A DNA stretch of 64,000 nucleotides from Asterella californica (GCA_036924285.1 JAYKYS010000002.1:47073501-47137500); one strand, 5' to 3'. Positions 22,111 to 35,647 are shown, counted from the first letter of the stretch. The notes: a model not told the origin generated them from the sequence alone. A program made the numbers and translations.

Positions 22111-25100
22111 TCCTGTCTATTATGCATGTAATGATGATATGTCTGAAGACTCTAGCTTATCATTTAATTTGGTACATATATACTCTACGGACAAGATTGA
22201 TGGGTAACATAAATTATCGGCAGCACTTGCTTCGCCACCTTGAAGCCTGGAGTGATCACAGTGCACATCAGGTGGAAGATTTGTTACAGACCCGGTGGAG
22301 GTGGAAATGCGCATGCGACAAGGTCATTGGTTTCTCATGGCCATGGTCCCTCAAACTCTAGATATATATGCCAGTCACCGTAGTTCTCACGGACCTGCTG
22401 GGCTCTCAGCAGGACCTTTGCGGGTACTCGCGATCGCAGACAATAAATAGTCATCGCAACCTTAATGGACTAAGCCTTGATTAATGAAGTTGAGCAAGAT
22501 GGATTCTACTTCTCAAGTGGATACGGTAGCTTAAGCCAGGGAATGGAGATCATAGTGCTGATCATGATAGAATTTACATTCATAGGCAAGTAAATGTAAT
22601 GTTGTTTATTCGTGCAATGGGATCAGAATTCAGTATTTAAACCGGCAATCAAGTGTTCCATGGATACTGATACATCCATGTGCTCAAATAAAGCATAAAA
22701 GGTCTAGACGAGGACTCACTGACTGAGCAGGAGAGACAAGAGAGGCCGGTGACTTTGGCTGCGAGAGTGCTAGCTTATATACTGCACGTGAGATCTCAGA
22801 GTAACTCATGGTTTACTGAATCGATCGGGCTTTTACGTACTACGCGTTTTATTCTTCCCTATTCATCTCTAGATCTAGTAGAGACTGGCCCCACTTCTGG
22901 TTGATCCTTGCCAGTGGACATTTAATTTAGTATTATTTTGTTTCTTATATCCTGAAGCAGCGATCTGTATTATAATTATACAGTGCAGGTGAATGAGGAC
23001 GAATACACTTCTCGCTCGAGTTCGAACAATATTAGATCATACTTGCGAGCATATCTGCAGATTTCTTCTGCGTTCGTTAACGTTCCTATATAACAGATTC
23101 GGAAGTTGATCGTGAGGTTTGATTTTCTCTGTCTGTTGCGTAACGTTGGATTCTACCAGTGCAATCAGTGGAGAACTTTTTCCTCCGGATCCGGACTTAT
23201 GATGACGACGTAGAGGATCAAGGGGACCTATCACTAAAGCAGATAAATAAATAAAAGCAAAAACAAATACCGGGAAAGAAAACGTAGGCATACCGCGTCT
23301 TCTCCTCGTTTCTCCCTAGGAAACATGTGATTCACCGCTGAAGGACTCCATAACTGATGATTATCATGTTTCTACAAGGCCAAGATGAACTGCGCTTAAT
23401 CTGCACCAGACAAAGCCGGAACTCAGCTGCACCAAGATCAATTCAACAAGAGATACATCTGTTTCCAGCTTTAATTTTCTCGATGTCAAACTCTTGAAAG
23501 CCGTAGGGCAGTTTAATTTCGGCGCAACTTCACCTTCACCTGTGTACTCTAGTTCATGGGCAGTTGCCGTCATTTTTAGAGATCTTGAGCTGCAAACTAC
23601 CTTGTTAGTGGAGGCATGAACAACAGATTTACTAGTTGAAACTAGTAAATTTGGGAAACACATCAGAAATCACTGATATCCTCCAGGTATTTTCCATCGA
23701 ACGGACCGACTGCAATACTTCAATGAGAAGGAACAAGTCAGCTGTACAAATAAGCAATGATTATGACTGGAATATGAAACTCAGAGAAATCTAAGGAGCC
23801 GACTGTTGTTTACAATTGGACTTTAATGCCTGTACTAAAATGATTTCCAGAGGCTGTACAGTAGATTTAGTGACCTTGAGCTCCTGAGGTGCAAACCTCA
23901 AGAGAGAAGTTAAGCTCAACATGACAGGCATGTGAGTGCAAGGTAAACTACAGCTAGACCTGAACGATATTGCTGCCTTGGTATACACGTCGTACTTCTA
24001 CCTTTCAGTGTTATGTAAAAGCTTCATCAAAGCCTCCTTCCCCTTGGATCTTCCTGAACTTTTAGCTTCGCTTGACATGCTTATCTTTAATTAGTTGAAA
24101 AAATTGGTGAGAGATCACTTGGACTTTTATATCAAACTTCCGAGACGTCCACTGCTCTACTTGTAGCTTGGGAGGAGTAGATCTCTCTTGAACTCTCAAG
24201 TGATGCTTTAAATTTTAAATCAACTGATGACTGATGGTTGTTGCACGTATAAACTGAACTACTCCTCTTGGCATAAGAAATTGCACTGTCAAGAACCCTA
24301 GGTCATAACTAAGAAGTCAGCATGAATTTATTAATAACACTAATAGCGCACAAGAAACTTCTTTGCCAAGATCTGTCCAGGAGTTAAAAGCATAACAAAG
24401 CAGAGCATGTAACTATATCTTAAGAACATCATAGGTGGATGTAGTTGTCAGGGCCACTATGGACACTCGAGGAAATTCTTTCTTCTAGAATTCCTAACTG
24501 ATGATACTCTGGCCTGAAGTAATGCCCCAACTGACTATCACAAACACGGATATAAGATTATCCATTGCAGCTTTGTATTGAATATTAGCATACAACAATG
24601 CACATCAAAGCTTGTTCTGTACAGTGCATGAAAGAAATGGTTATCCCTATCGTTTATTCTACATGTTGATGGTCGTCTCTGACCATGTCTAGAAGATTAC
24701 ATGTTACCTCGATCACGAGAGTTTACTTCACACACTGCGCTTCTTTAGACCGTATTCATATATGGGACTTATATCAATGATTTGTCGTGAATTCACATCA
24801 TTTTGATATCAAAGTTTTTCTAAAGTTATATCATGAATTGTCACTGTTTAGAGGTTGAAATTACAACATAGTATTTGAGTTAATTCATTGTTTTGACATC
24901 TGGATTATATAAATTATTTCAGGAGTTGCTATTGTTTGGACATTGGAATTGCAACATCATATTCTGCTTAATTCACACTAGATCATAAACATGATATTCA
25001 TTGTTGGTGAAATAATTTAAAATTTTCCTCAAGTCAATAATAATGATAATAAAGTTACTCAAAGAAAACATTTCTGAGCGCTTTAGCTCAGAACACTTTT

Positions 25101-26110
25101 AAAACCCACAACTCTCGGTCGATATTGCAGGTTGTGGGACTGGGGCGGCCCATTTAAGGTTCTCTGTTCCTGATCAAGAATGGATGCAACAGAATATATT
25201 TATGGTTGCAACGGAGGTGATCATTTTACGACTTAAACAAAGTTATTCAAGCTTTAGGCAGTCTTTTCCGATCATGATCAAACCAACGCGTATGTTCCTC
25301 GACATGACGACTCTTCTGTGTGGCCCATTGAGTGGTAAATCGCTAAGATTGTGAAATACCAGAATGATCAATTTTGAAGTGCTTAGACCAATATGCAAGA
25401 ATATATACAGATACACACAGTACAAAGCAGTGTGGTCTGAATTCGAACAGATTGATTGATGCTCGCTTCTATATATGGTTGTACCTATTTCATCAACGGG
25501 TCACTTGTGTGGTCGTGAAGCGAATTTACGGCCTTCACTTCCACACTAAAACAGAGATACGCGAGGGAAATCCATCAGATGTTTCAGTATTCAACCGTGA
25601 ATCTCGTAAAATGGTTTCCGTATTACACTTAATTTCTGGTTCCATGGTACCCATAACCAGCATTTACTTGGCTATGACCATGAAGTCCTGCCATGATCAG
25701 CAGTATGATCTTCATTCCCTGGCTTTAGATATCGTATCTACTTCAGAGGTGGCGTATAGCAAGTCCATGCGCAGAATGGACTTGCACGTTGCTCAAACTG
25801 CGATCAAACGTCAGTCAGAACCATAAAGGGTACGTTGCAGTGCCCGAAATCATGATGCACTCTCGGTACTCAATTGGCTGACGAGTAGCTACAAAGATTC
25901 TGCGCATCCTGTGGCTCAGAGTCCCAGACCCCTGAGCATTTGGGAGGCTCGTGTAGAGTATTTTGAACCAATGAAGCTCAATGATGCTGCAATTGTTGAA
26001 GATCCACCGGGTGCGTGTGATGATCACAGGAATTTCTCCGGTACCTTTAGGTTCCGAAACAGGCATTGATACTGAGTGTGTATCAATCTTGAACGTATCT
26101 TGATCGCCTT
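22111..26110. other. Intergenic interval, no recognised gene
   Basis: About 4 kb of mixed sequence. Open frames at 23364-23663 and 23791-23988 (minus) and at 25374-25826 (plus, 150 codons) show no family I recognise. A short minus-strand start at about 24081 (MSSEAKSSGRSKGKEALMKL) runs only 26 codons. The part 24780-25080 is AT-rich. Confidence 0.4.
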
Positions 26111-26216
26111 GCATGTGCCAACGTTTTCCAGTGTTTGCCGACTGGCATTTGTCATACTCGAAATTCTCGAGTCCTAGCAGCGCCGAAGCAAGCAGCCGCT
26201 TGAATAGACAGGAAGT

Positions 26217-26441
26217 TCAGCCACGTGAAAGGCCGGCACTTGTGCCCCCAAGTGTCATGTTCTTTACAAGAAACGTCATGTTGAACCCGTGTACACGAGT
26301 GACAGTGTCGTGTACTACCATCCCAACTTCAGAAGCATGTTTTGTAACAGAAATTTCTCCCTCGTCGGACTCGGTTTCTTGAGAAGCAGTCAGCCACGGA
26401 GGATTATCATCATCCCCAAAGACGCTATTGTAATCAGCCAT
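26217..26441 (-). CDS. Small acidic 'DDD-PPWLTAS' protein, copy 3
   Basis: 74 codons, ATG at 26441-26439. The product begins MADYNSVFGDDDNPPWLTAS, continues with an acidic run, then VGMVVHD, RVHGFNM, FLVKNMTLGG, and ends LSRG before the stop. It has both an intact ATG and the conserved end, so it is the best representative of the family. The promoter block lies upstream on the same strand, with a TATA-like TATATAAGACC whose complement is at 26647-26657. Downstream (minus, towards 25820) a further open frame of 99 codons begins at 26114 and might be a second exon. I see no splice evidence strong enough to join them. The function is unknown. The acidic head with a hydrophobic NM-type tail suggests a protein-interaction peptide, but this is speculation. 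Confidence 0.55.
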   Translation of the reverse strand: MADYNSVFGDDDNPPWLTASQETESDEGEISVTKHASEVGMVVHDTVTRVHGFNMTFLVKNMTLGGTSAGLSRG

Positions 26442-26629
26442 GTGAGTCTTTTCGTTTCTCCTGGAACTGTAGGCTTCCTTTGGGTTGGAAATCGTATTCG
26501 ATTGTACGTAGGATTGCAGTACCCTGTTGGTTAGCAGATAAAAAGCTTGCCAATTGCCAAACGGAGAATACTAGATCTAAAAAACAATCAGAAGGTAGAA
26601 ACGTTTGTGCAATTTCCAGATGTGCTGTA

Positions 26630-26715
26630 CCTGAACGTTCATGCAAGGTCTTATATATGTATTATATGTACAGTCCGGTAAGCATTAACATGTGCAAGCA
26701 TGCAAGTTCGCCGTG
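26630..26715 (-). promoter_or_regulatory. Conserved core promoter of small-protein copy 3
   Basis: On the minus strand CACGGC-AACTTGCATGCTTGC is followed by GCTTACCGGACTGTA, TATATAAGACCTTGCATGAA and CGTTCAGG. The same modules are upstream of copies 2 and 4. Confidence 0.6.
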
Positions 26716-26749
26716 TAGGCTCAGCCGTGTAGTTTGTTTTCCAAACTGA

Positions 26750-28182
26750 CTCCGGTGGTCAAGAACCCATGCCAACAGTGCGCTTGAATGTTTCTTCATA
26801 TGAAATTTAACTAAGCGTTCGACGTCGGAAATACTAGATCTCCAGAAGAGGAAGATATCAAGGGGACGAATATGTGAGAAGCGAGATGCGATGTTCTTAC
26901 TCGTTAACTGGGAACCTGAAACTGGGAGAAGTTCTGACGCGGGATCTCATATTGGTTAGGTTTTGTTATCACATTCTGGAGTCAAATCTGCGACATGCAG
27001 GAAGAAAACACATGTACTTACTCGTACTGTGAGATAGTAAGAAGAGTTTGAAATCCTTTGGCTTCAAAGTCAAGGTCTATGCGTACGGCAAGCTTCGTTC
27101 ATTGCGGTCCGGAGTAACGAGTCAGACTTTGACGCCATATGCATGCCAGTGTCAACGTTGAAGGTGAACACGGTACTTATAGTGAGCAGCCATTGCGCAT
27201 GGCTGGTGTTCAATAACTTACGACGGGAGTTATTCCTCTGAATTTACAAGGAGAATTATCAGCTACCTAGTTTACGAAACAGAGATTGTCTCCAGTGGAG
27301 AAAATGTGGATCTTTTCTAGAGATATTTAACCTTGAAACAGTAGCTAGTTCTGGTTATGGAGGTGATTCTGTCTCCACTTCATGTAATTACTCTTATCCT
27401 CAAAGTTAAGAAAAAAAAGTTTCTAATGTTTTGTCCTAATCTATAATTCTAACTTTGTTCAGGGTCCCTAATTCATGCCTACGTGATTTAGTGAGGAGAG
27501 TTTTTAAGTTATTTGTTTGAATTTAAATTTAAAAAGATGTGAACACTCAATTAGTCGCTTTATTTGCTATGGTGAACTTTTTTGTTTGAATACGTAAGAG
27601 AGTTATATTTTTTAAATATTGTTAGGGTAGGAGTTAAAGATCGACACATTTAAATTTTGACCTAAAGCTAGGTAGAAACAAAACCTAATTTCTAAATGTT
27701 TTTAAGAAAACTAGTAAACTTTGAACACATGAAGCATTGAAGACATAGCTCCAAATCTCATGATTTCAATTGTACTAGAAAGCACTTCTCTTGATGTTTT
27801 CAGCCAGAACAAAAGATTAACCGAGAAAGAAGAGAAATACTAGTTAAGGTAACCCAAGCTTCCCATGCCCCATGGGTTACTTCTGGGACGCATAACGGCT
27901 CTCACTGCTGGATACTATTTTCATTTCATTATTTCTTTTCTCTTGATAAGTGAATTTCCAGCACGGATTAAAACTAGCACGTGCAACGGAAAAACTAAAT
28001 ATAGACGTTCAACTGGAAGCTACCATCCAGAAATAAAACAAACTGTAGTGACAACATTGACTTTCTATCGCATTGACAGGATCGCCTTCTTTTCCTTCAA
28101 AGAGGTCAAAGTGTCGGCTAGGTGAGAAGTGGTCCTTAGGTTTCCTGGATGAATATATCATCTGGATCCTATCCATTCACGC
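26750..28182. other. Intergenic interval
   Basis: The part up to about 27170 still shows short blocks of the upstream region of the small-protein unit (on the minus strand GACCTTGACTTTGAAGCC at about 27066-27083). The rest holds no gene that I recognise. 27400-27800 is AT-rich. Confidence 0.4.
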
Positions 28183-28377
28183 ATGTGGTTCTTTGCTCTC
28201 CTTGTATTCGTGCCGGATGCTTCACTGCAGAGCGCAAGTGAAGGAATTTGGTACATTCACTTCACTGGTTCAGAGGAATTTGGACAAACTGGAAGTAGTG
28301 AAAGTCAACCCAATCTTACCCCCAGAACGTGCAAGGACAGTGAGCCATTCTGGAAAAATGTCTACTGTGCAGGCTAA
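28183..28377 (+). CDS. Candidate small secreted peptide (hypothetical)
   Basis: 64 codons from ATG 28183. The N-terminus MWFFALLVFVPDASLQSAS looks like a short signal peptide. The mature part would hold two cysteines near the C-terminus (RTCKDSEPFWKNVYCAG). No family is recognised. It stands alone, with no paralogue in the window and no clear promoter, so it could be a chance frame. Confidence 0.25.
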   Translation: MWFFALLVFVPDASLQSASEGIWYIHFTGSEEFGQTGSSESQPNLTPRTCKDSEPFWKNVYCAG

Positions 28378-29507
28378 TTGGAGGCTTTGGAGGATTAACA
28401 CAAAGTAGTTGCATAGTTTTGTCAGACTAATAGCACTTGCAGTATTTCTCAGGACATATCCGATAAAAGGAACCGGAACTTACCTTGCGACATCGTTGCT
28501 CAAAACCCAGTGAGCAACGATGAGTCATAACAGGAAAGAAACTAAACAGCAGTGAATCAATACCCTAACAGCAGTCTGAGAGAGTTCACAAAACGTTCAT
28601 GTCAAACTAACTCTCCATCCAGAGGACAATAAAGACCATAAACAACACTTCACTTGCGCTACAATCTACCATCCAGCGACTGCAGGAGACAGGGAAGCAT
28701 ATAATCTACGATTGCAGACAACTAGAATCCAAAGAAAAACGGATTCATAACTATCACGAAGTAATAACAGTTTCTTCTCTAACACTGGCTTGTACCGATT
28801 CTCTCCTCTGAAGTTGGGTATAAAATTTATTGCCATTTTATTGCAACACCTCGCTCGAAAAGTTTCCAACTTCACATCTATGCATCATCAGCACAAAATT
28901 CAGAATCGAAACTTGGGTTGGCACAGGCACTACTGATGAATGATAGGAGACTGGAATACAGCATATATAGGGTAATGTCAAAATGTTCCTTGTAAATACT
29001 TGTATAATGTCAAATATATAATACTAGATGTGAATGTATTTAGTGGTCAATGAATCCCATAGCATGAAAAAAGTGTCCTTTCTTTCAAACCAACGCATCG
29101 TATGCATACGTGTACCTTAACTTCACGTTCCGCCCACTGAAATATTAATCAGTTCGCAACATCCCAACTAAAGAAATATTTGAAAATCATAATACGGAAA
29201 CCTCTAATGACGATTGCCTTTCCTTTTATAAATCTAGTGAAAATATTTCGTTTATATGGTATCTTCTAAATTTCGAAGTAGTAGGAATATAACTAACCAT
29301 GGTGTTGAAGGAAAAAGAAAACAATCATTAATATGATGAGAATTATATTTAAACTTCCAGAAGTTATTGCTGGACCGGGTTGAATGTATGTCGACATGAG
29401 TGTCTTGTTAGAGTCAACTATTGGATGTGAATAAAAGCAGTTTCACAACGCTTCATAAATACACTTTCACAACGTTTTTCATGTGATCACAGTTTCTTTT
29501 CTCTCTC
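28378..29507. other. Intergenic interval, nothing recognised
   Basis: AT-rich sequence with only short open frames and no repeats shared with the rest of the window that I could see. Confidence 0.4.
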
Positions 29508-29750
29508 ATGTATTGTGTCTCCCTCTATATATGTCACATTGATAGCCAAAGAGGAAAGATGGGTCCCACGGTGGAGGACCACTCAAGGTACTGTAGAACT
29601 GTTTCTTCTCTTAGGCTCGTCTAGCACCATCATGGTTAATGCCGTCTTCAGGTCAACCATTTCCTCTCTTATTCGCAATTCTGTTACAAGTAGCAGTTGG
29701 GCATATATAACTATAATCCTAGCTAGACGTTCTAGTTATGTCATAACCTG
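29508..29750 (+). repeat. Dispersed repeat, copy 1 (partner at 39285-39530)
   Basis: Shares TGTCTCCCTCTATATATGTC, AAAGATGGGTCCCAC, CTCAAGGTACTGTA, TAGGCTCGTCTAGC and GTCAACCATTTC-TCTCTTA with the second copy in the same order and orientation. No coding content is recognised. Confidence 0.8.
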
Positions 29751-30021
29751 GAGTTTTTCTCTTGTACATCACCAGCTTCATAGAGTTGAACTCCAACGTC
29801 CCGAGAATAAAGAAATAATCTTGTATATCCATCTTCTCACCACACATCCTATTCATCTGTTTCAAGTTAGGAAGAGAGAAATATGCATTCCTTTTGATTT
29901 GTTATAAATTAAAATACTTGAATTAAAAATATTTTTACTCTTTTTCTTACTCGAGAGCAAAGCTGTTTATTCGAAGAACGTAACTTATTTATGGATTTTC
30001 TGACTTTTCGCAGTACCTCAG

Positions 30022-33000
30022 ATGTCATGGCACGTGGTCTTTGCGCATTCCCATCTACAATGTCAAGCACACCATAGGACTAAAGCCAATCTGAAAGATC
30101 GTTTCAGGAATCTTGTGCTTTCTGAGGGACAGCCTGTTGGCCCTCATTTACAAGAATTCAAATACATTATTGCTCAGTTAGAGTCTATGGCCGTAACAGT
30201 TCCGGATGATGAGGCTATCATGAATCTTATCAGCGGCCTAGCAGCAGCAGCTTACCTGATAGTTTACAACCTTTAGTGCAGACGCTACGTGCCATTCCTA
30301 ATTTGACTCTTGCTGGTCTTACTAGTATTCTTCTGCGTCATGAAGTTGAGCAGAAACGAAGACATGGGACAACCGATTCGGCACAACTTCTTTATTCCCA
30401 AAAAAAGACGATGGGGAAAAAGAACGTGATTAAAAAAATAAGAAATTCCAAGGTTCTAGTTCTAATGGATCCGTAGAGAGAAGTGGCAATACATTTTGCA
30501 GGTATTGCAAGAAGACGGGGCACGTTATTGATACTTGCTTCAAGTTGCAGCAGAAGAAGCGGTCTGAACAAGCCTCCAAGGAGAAATTGAACGCAGTGGC
30601 AAGTGATGCTCTTGCTGCGCAAAGGAGGGTGTTGACTGTTTCTGAAGCTGTTGTCACCGATCAAGATGATTCTTGGTACATTGACACAGGAGCCACACAT
30701 CATATGGCTGCTAATCGTGATTATTTTCATTCCTACACAATAATCACTTCATCTCAGAATGTTTTCTTTGGTGACAACTCTTCTCATCCATTGCTGGTAT
30801 TGGTACAGTGGTCGTTAAGTTACCTCATGGAGAGGAGGTAGAGGTCACGAAGGTCTACCATGTTCCAAACTTACGGAAGAACCTATTTTCTGCACGATAT
30901 TTTGACAACAAAGGAGGGTCTTTGTTGTTTTCTCGTGGTTCTTGTCGGCTTGAACTTGCAGGAGGTGAGTTTTTGGCAGATTGTCCACTGCAACAATGTC
31001 TTTACAAGTTGAGAGATGTTGTTTACCCTGTCTTTGCCGCAGCTGCTACTTCTCCGGTGGAAGCTGTTCAAGTTTCAGAGGCATCTAATCTTTGGCACTT
31101 GAGACTTGGTCACATTGGTGAAACCAGAATTCAACAACTTCAGGCGAAGGGAATGGTGAATGGTTTACCCAAGTTCACTTCTTCTCACGTAAGATGTGAA
31201 TCTTGTCTTCTGGGAAAGCAGACTCGTGACGCTTTTCCCACTGGAGGAGGTACTAGAGCTACAGCTTTGTTGCAATTAGTTCACTCAGATATCTACGGTC
31301 CTGTTTCTCCCTCTGCTTGTTCTGGGTACAAGTATTTCTTTACTTTTACAGATGATTTCTCGAGATACACCTATGTGTATCTATTGAGGAGCAAATCTGA
31401 TTGTTTCAAGATCTTCAAAGAATTCCTTGCCGTTGCTGAACGTACTACTGGTGAGAAGTTGAAGACTCTGCGGTCAGATAATGGTGGAGAGTATGTTTCT
31501 CGGGAATTTAACTCGTTTTGTGCTGAGAAAGGAACAAGTCATCAACTGACTACTCCTTATACGCCACAACAGAATGGAGTCAGTGAAAGGAAAAACAGAA
31601 CTCTGACTGAGATGGTGCGATTGATGTTGATACACGCTAGCTTACCAAAGTCTTATTGGGGAGAAGCACTTGTAACATCATGCTACATTCTCAACCTTTG
31701 TCCCACAAAGACTTTGGCTCCGGATGTTACTCCTTATCATTTGTGGATTGGTAGAGTACCAGATATTTCTCATCTCAAGGTATTTGGATGCACAGCCTAC
31801 GCACTAGTATCTGATACAACCACTCGTAAGAAGCTTGATTCTAGGAGTGAACGGTGCATCTTTCTTGGTTATAGTGAAGATTTCAAGGCATACAAGTTAG
31901 CTAGAGTCAGTAATCGAAATATTCTCTTCTCAAGAGATGTAGTCTTTCACGAGGATGTTTTCCTGAAGTCTTCCATTTTGAATCCTAAGGATTTTTCAGT
32001 ATCATCTACTCCTCCGTATCTCTCTTTGGGCATCTTAAATTGCCATTTTTTCCTTCTGCTCAATCAGTTTTACCTGTTCAAACATTTTCTGTACCAAGGC
32101 CTCCTATTATCTCACCTAGTGTCCTGCCTCCTACATCTAATGTTTCATCTAGTTTTGCTTCCCCTAGTCATGTTGTTTCTCCTGGTGCTATTCCAAGTTT
32201 TTCTACCGGAGCAGGTGCAGCTTCACCACGTAACAGCTTGGGCACAAGTTCATCTGATCAAGGACCTGGCATAAGGATGAGAGATTAGACCCCTCATGAC
32301 AAAGATCAAGCGGTAGAAGATTTGTTTGTGGATCTTGAGATAGATCATGGATCTGGAGGTACGGTAAGTGTGCCTTCTCAGGGATCTCAGCAAGTCACAA
32401 GCTTAAGGAGGTCTACTCGTCAAAGGAAGCTTCATGTACGATATGATGAAGCATCCTTTGTGCCGCCACGGTCGTTGTTTGTTTCAGCGCTTCAAGCATC
32501 AGTTTTATCACAGGAACCTGAGTCTTATACAGCAGCTGTGTCCTGTCCGGAAAGTGAACACTGGAGGAGAGCAATTGCAGAAGAGCTCCAAGCTATGGAG
32601 AAGATGTCAACTTCAACGTTAGTTCCGTTGCCTACAGATCGTCATGTTGTGGGTTGTCGTTGGGTTTTTTAACTCAAAACTCAACCTGATGGTACAGTTT
32701 TGAGATATAAGGCTCGCCTAGTTGCCCAAGGGTTTTCACAAATCAAAGGATTAGATTATGAAAAGACGTTTTCTCCAGTAATCAGGATGCAGTCAGTTCT
32801 TGTGCTCTTGGCTATTGCTGTGCAGTTTGGCTTGCATATCCACCAGATGGGTGTGAAGACTGCATTCTTGAATGGGATTCTGGAAGAAGAGGTTAACATG
32901 AAGCTGCCAGAAGGTCTGTCACCAGCGGATCCTACTTTGGTTTGCTATCTATGGTTTGAAACAGTCCTCAAGGACTTTGTTTCAGCGTATGGATACTTGT

Positions 33001-34068
33001 CTTAAGAAGATAAGTTTCAAGCCAGTGGGAGCTGACACAAATATCTATTTGTTTACTGATCAGTTTGGAATTTTAATTCTAGCACTTTACATAGATGATA
33101 TTCTACTCATGGATGTTAATCTGGAGCTGATGCAGTATGCCAAGATGCTTCTTAGTCACGAATTCGAGATGGCAGACTTAGGATAGGTTCACCATTTCTT
33201 GGGCATACACATCAGTTATGATGTCTTAAGTGCCATTATGGACTTGTCCCAGACGTTTTACATTTTGCAGAAGCTTGCTGTTTTTCACCTGGAGAATGCA
33301 AAGGCGCTGAGTACACCAATGGCTGTGGGAAGACGTCCATCTCGTGAAGAGTCTCCCACTACAGACGAAGAGAGGGAGCAGATGAAAGTTATACCTTATG
33401 AGAGTGCAGTTGGATCTCTGATGTGGACAGCACTGTGCACGCGACTTGATATTGCTTTCTCTACATTTTCATTGACTCAGTTTATGTCTGATCCAGGACT
33501 TGCACATTGGGTAGCTGTCAAGAGAGTATTTTGTTACTTGAAGGGCACAGTCAACTTTACTTTACGTTACAAATGTTTAGAGAAGCCATCCCTGTTGCTG
33601 GGTTATTCAGATGCGGACTGGGCTGGTGACTCAGACACTAGGAAGTCTACTTCCGGATTCTGCTTTCTACTCTCAGGTGCTACAGTCAGTTGGAGCAGTA
33701 CTCGACAGAAATCTGTTGCGCTTTCTACTACAGAGGCTGAATACCTGGCAATGTCTAAAGCAGCAGCAGAAGCTATCTGGCTACGGGAATTACTGAAGGA
33801 AGTCCAACCTGAATGTACAACCAGCACTGTCATCATCTTTTGTGACAACAAAAGTGTCATTTCTCTTCTAGGAACTACCAAATTTCATGACAGGAGTAAG
33901 CATATTGATATTCGGTACAAGTTCATAAATCAGCATGTGGCTGATAAGATTATCAGCGTGTTATACTGCTCTAGTGAGGATCAACTGGCAGACATTTTCA
34001 CTAAACACTTGACCAAAGAGAATCACTATAGGCTGGTAAGGATGTTAGGGCTATGTGATAATTGTTGA
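30022..34068 (+). pseudogene. Ty1/copia gag-pol, 3' part of a split element
   Basis: Order of domains: gag C-terminal half (30022-30470), CCHC zinc knuckle C-x2-C-x4-H-x4-C near 30500-30540, and aspartic protease with WYIDTGATHHM near 30675. Then integrase (GAG-pre-integrase WHLRLGHIG, CESCLLGK; catalytic HSDIYG, SDNGGEY, NGVSERKNRT; FGCTAYAL; CIFLGYS), reverse transcriptase from about 32530 (YKARLVAQGFSQ, VKTAFLNG, catalytic YIDD) and RNase H (YSDADWAG, STTEAEY, CDNKS). Frameshifts lie near 30240, 30800, 31990 and 32950. Stops lie at 32286-32288, 32670-32672 and 33184-33186. It cannot encode a working polyprotein. The missing 5' LTR and gag start are found inverted at 35.9-37.9 kb. Confidence 0.95.
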
Positions 34069-34084
34069 GTGAGAGCTACTTACT

Positions 34085-34093
34085 AAGTGGGAG
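34085..34093 (+). other. Polypurine tract of the copia element
   Basis: AAGTGGGAG directly precedes the TGTTAG start of the 3' LTR, the usual plus-strand primer position. Confidence 0.8.
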
Positions 34094-34372
34094 TGTTAGT
34101 TCAATACTGTAGTTAGCAACTCTCACCGTCTCATCAGTGTGGAACGTTATACTAACGTTATTTCTAGTAATTCAATTTAGAGGTAGGTTTGAGTACATAG
34201 ACGTTGTGAGCGCGGATCATTGAGTCTTGTCTCAGACTCTCTTTCATATCTTTTTCCGTCTGTGATGTAGACTGACATTCTTTGGATCAGTGCAGTAAAA
34301 TCTCTCGTGGAATCTCTCATTTGTGATCGTGAAACAGGTTTTCTGGTTTTACTGCTTCCGCATTTTCTGACA
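34094..34372 (+). repeat. 3' LTR of the split copia element
   Basis: 279 bp, TGTTAG to TGACA. About 95% identical by eye to the inverted LTR at 37643-37921, which has the same length. Followed by AGGTG (34373-34377). Confidence 0.92.
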
Positions 34373-34377
34373 AGGTG

Positions 34378-34950
34378 GGCATGTTCAATACTTGAGATTC
34401 TCGGAACTTATCACAAGCAAACAATATGTCATAGATCAAGTGATCCACACAGCAAAATCAAGGTCAGTGCGGATCTGCTCTGGAGTATGATGGATGGTTT
34501 GATATCGATAGGTTTGACAATTGAGAAACATTGATAAGCAGTTTTTGTTAACTCAGTCATTTGACGGCTAGTACAACACAGCTGAGATGTAATTGAGCGA
34601 TGAGGCAGCAAGATGGTACCACAATCAACAGGTGATTGGAGCAACTAGAGGAGAACAACTTCATTACGCTTGGCCACACCTGAGAGATGCATTATGACTA
34701 CGCTTGTGGAGTGCACAAGGGATGAGTTTTGGTGAGCAGAAGCCAGTGGGACCAGTTCCGCTACCATGGGAGTCACCAGCAAGAGCTGAGTTAGAGGAGA
34801 TACAGTGGTTCCATGGAATTAAGTAAAGTAGAGCTTACTGTACTGTTTCCACGGACAGAAGCACAAGAGATCAATAGAGAGTTCTGTTTAGACCTATGCA
34901 TCTGAGTTATAATTAGATAGCAGTCCTGCTGACGGGAGAAAGTTGTATCC
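34378..34950 (+). pseudogene. Decayed gypsy-like gag fragment, copy 1
   Basis: Closely related to the open frame at 41943-42740: ATAGATCAAGTGATCCA, then EAARWYHNQQ, TRGEQLHYAWP and a final PVPLPWESPA are all present. Here the frame is broken by stops (for example within DG-YNTAEM and after LRDAL). The WYHNQ and W-LRDALRRR-like blocks are typical of LTR-retrotransposon gag. The segment ends near 34950, as does similarity to the second copy. Confidence 0.7.
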
Positions 34951-35164
34951 GCAGTATGCTGAGGTGTTCCAGAGCTCTAGCGGGAAAAATCACTCGCGCT
35001 GTTTAGCTATCCACGTACATAAACATGGATGGATAGGGTCTCCATAGACATTTACTGTTTGGTTGTACATGTTAGATGTTGATGATAAATTGTGTACTTA
35101 GTTTAATACTCTCACGGCAGTAATTTGAATAAATTCCATGGATCCATTCTACTTGTTGGCTTTT

Positions 35165-35256
35165 GATCAGCGTTACCAGTCATGAGTTCAGGATTAATAA
35201 AAGTCTCATTCACCAAGATCTAACCTCTCACGTTGGACCTGCATGTCTAGCTATAG
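35165..35256 (+). pseudogene. Rhamnogalacturonate lyase exon-8 fragment
   Basis: The frame SHEFR followed by HQDLTSHVGPACL corresponds to NEFRNGGPVKQDLTSHTGPACLS of the intact gene (exon 12414-12244). The 5' part of the exon and all neighbouring exons are missing. It lies between the gag fragment and the second copia LTR. Confidence 0.7.
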
Positions 35257-35392
35257 CTATAGGCGTAAGAAACATATTTCTCTTTTTGTTACATACGCAT
35301 CGAAGTAATGGCAGCTGTTATTTTCTTCGTGCATCAGAAACACACACGGATGTACAAACACCAACCTTAATTTCTTGGCAACTAGTTCTGTC

Positions 35393-35647
35393 TGTTAGAA
35401 TACATACAATATGAAAACATACATTCAGTTCAGGTTCAGGATATTAGGTGGTGACCTTTCATAAGGTCACCAAGACCCATACCCAGACTGTATTATTCAA
35501 GCCCAATGTCATTGTACATTAAGTAATTCATTTGCTTGGTTCAGCCTACACTTTCTCAAGGAGCTCTCTCTCTCACACTCATACTGTCTTTATGCTGTGA
35601 CATACAGTTTTGTCTTAGTCTATTCTAGCACTAGTTCATTTCCAACA
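35393..35647 (+). repeat. 5' LTR of a second copia family
   Basis: 255 bp, TGTTAG to CCAACA, followed directly by a primer-binding site. Unlike the 279-bp LTR family. It contains a perfect 10-bp hairpin TGGTGACCTT / AAGGTCACCA at 35449-35472. No matching 3' LTR is in the window. Confidence 0.8.
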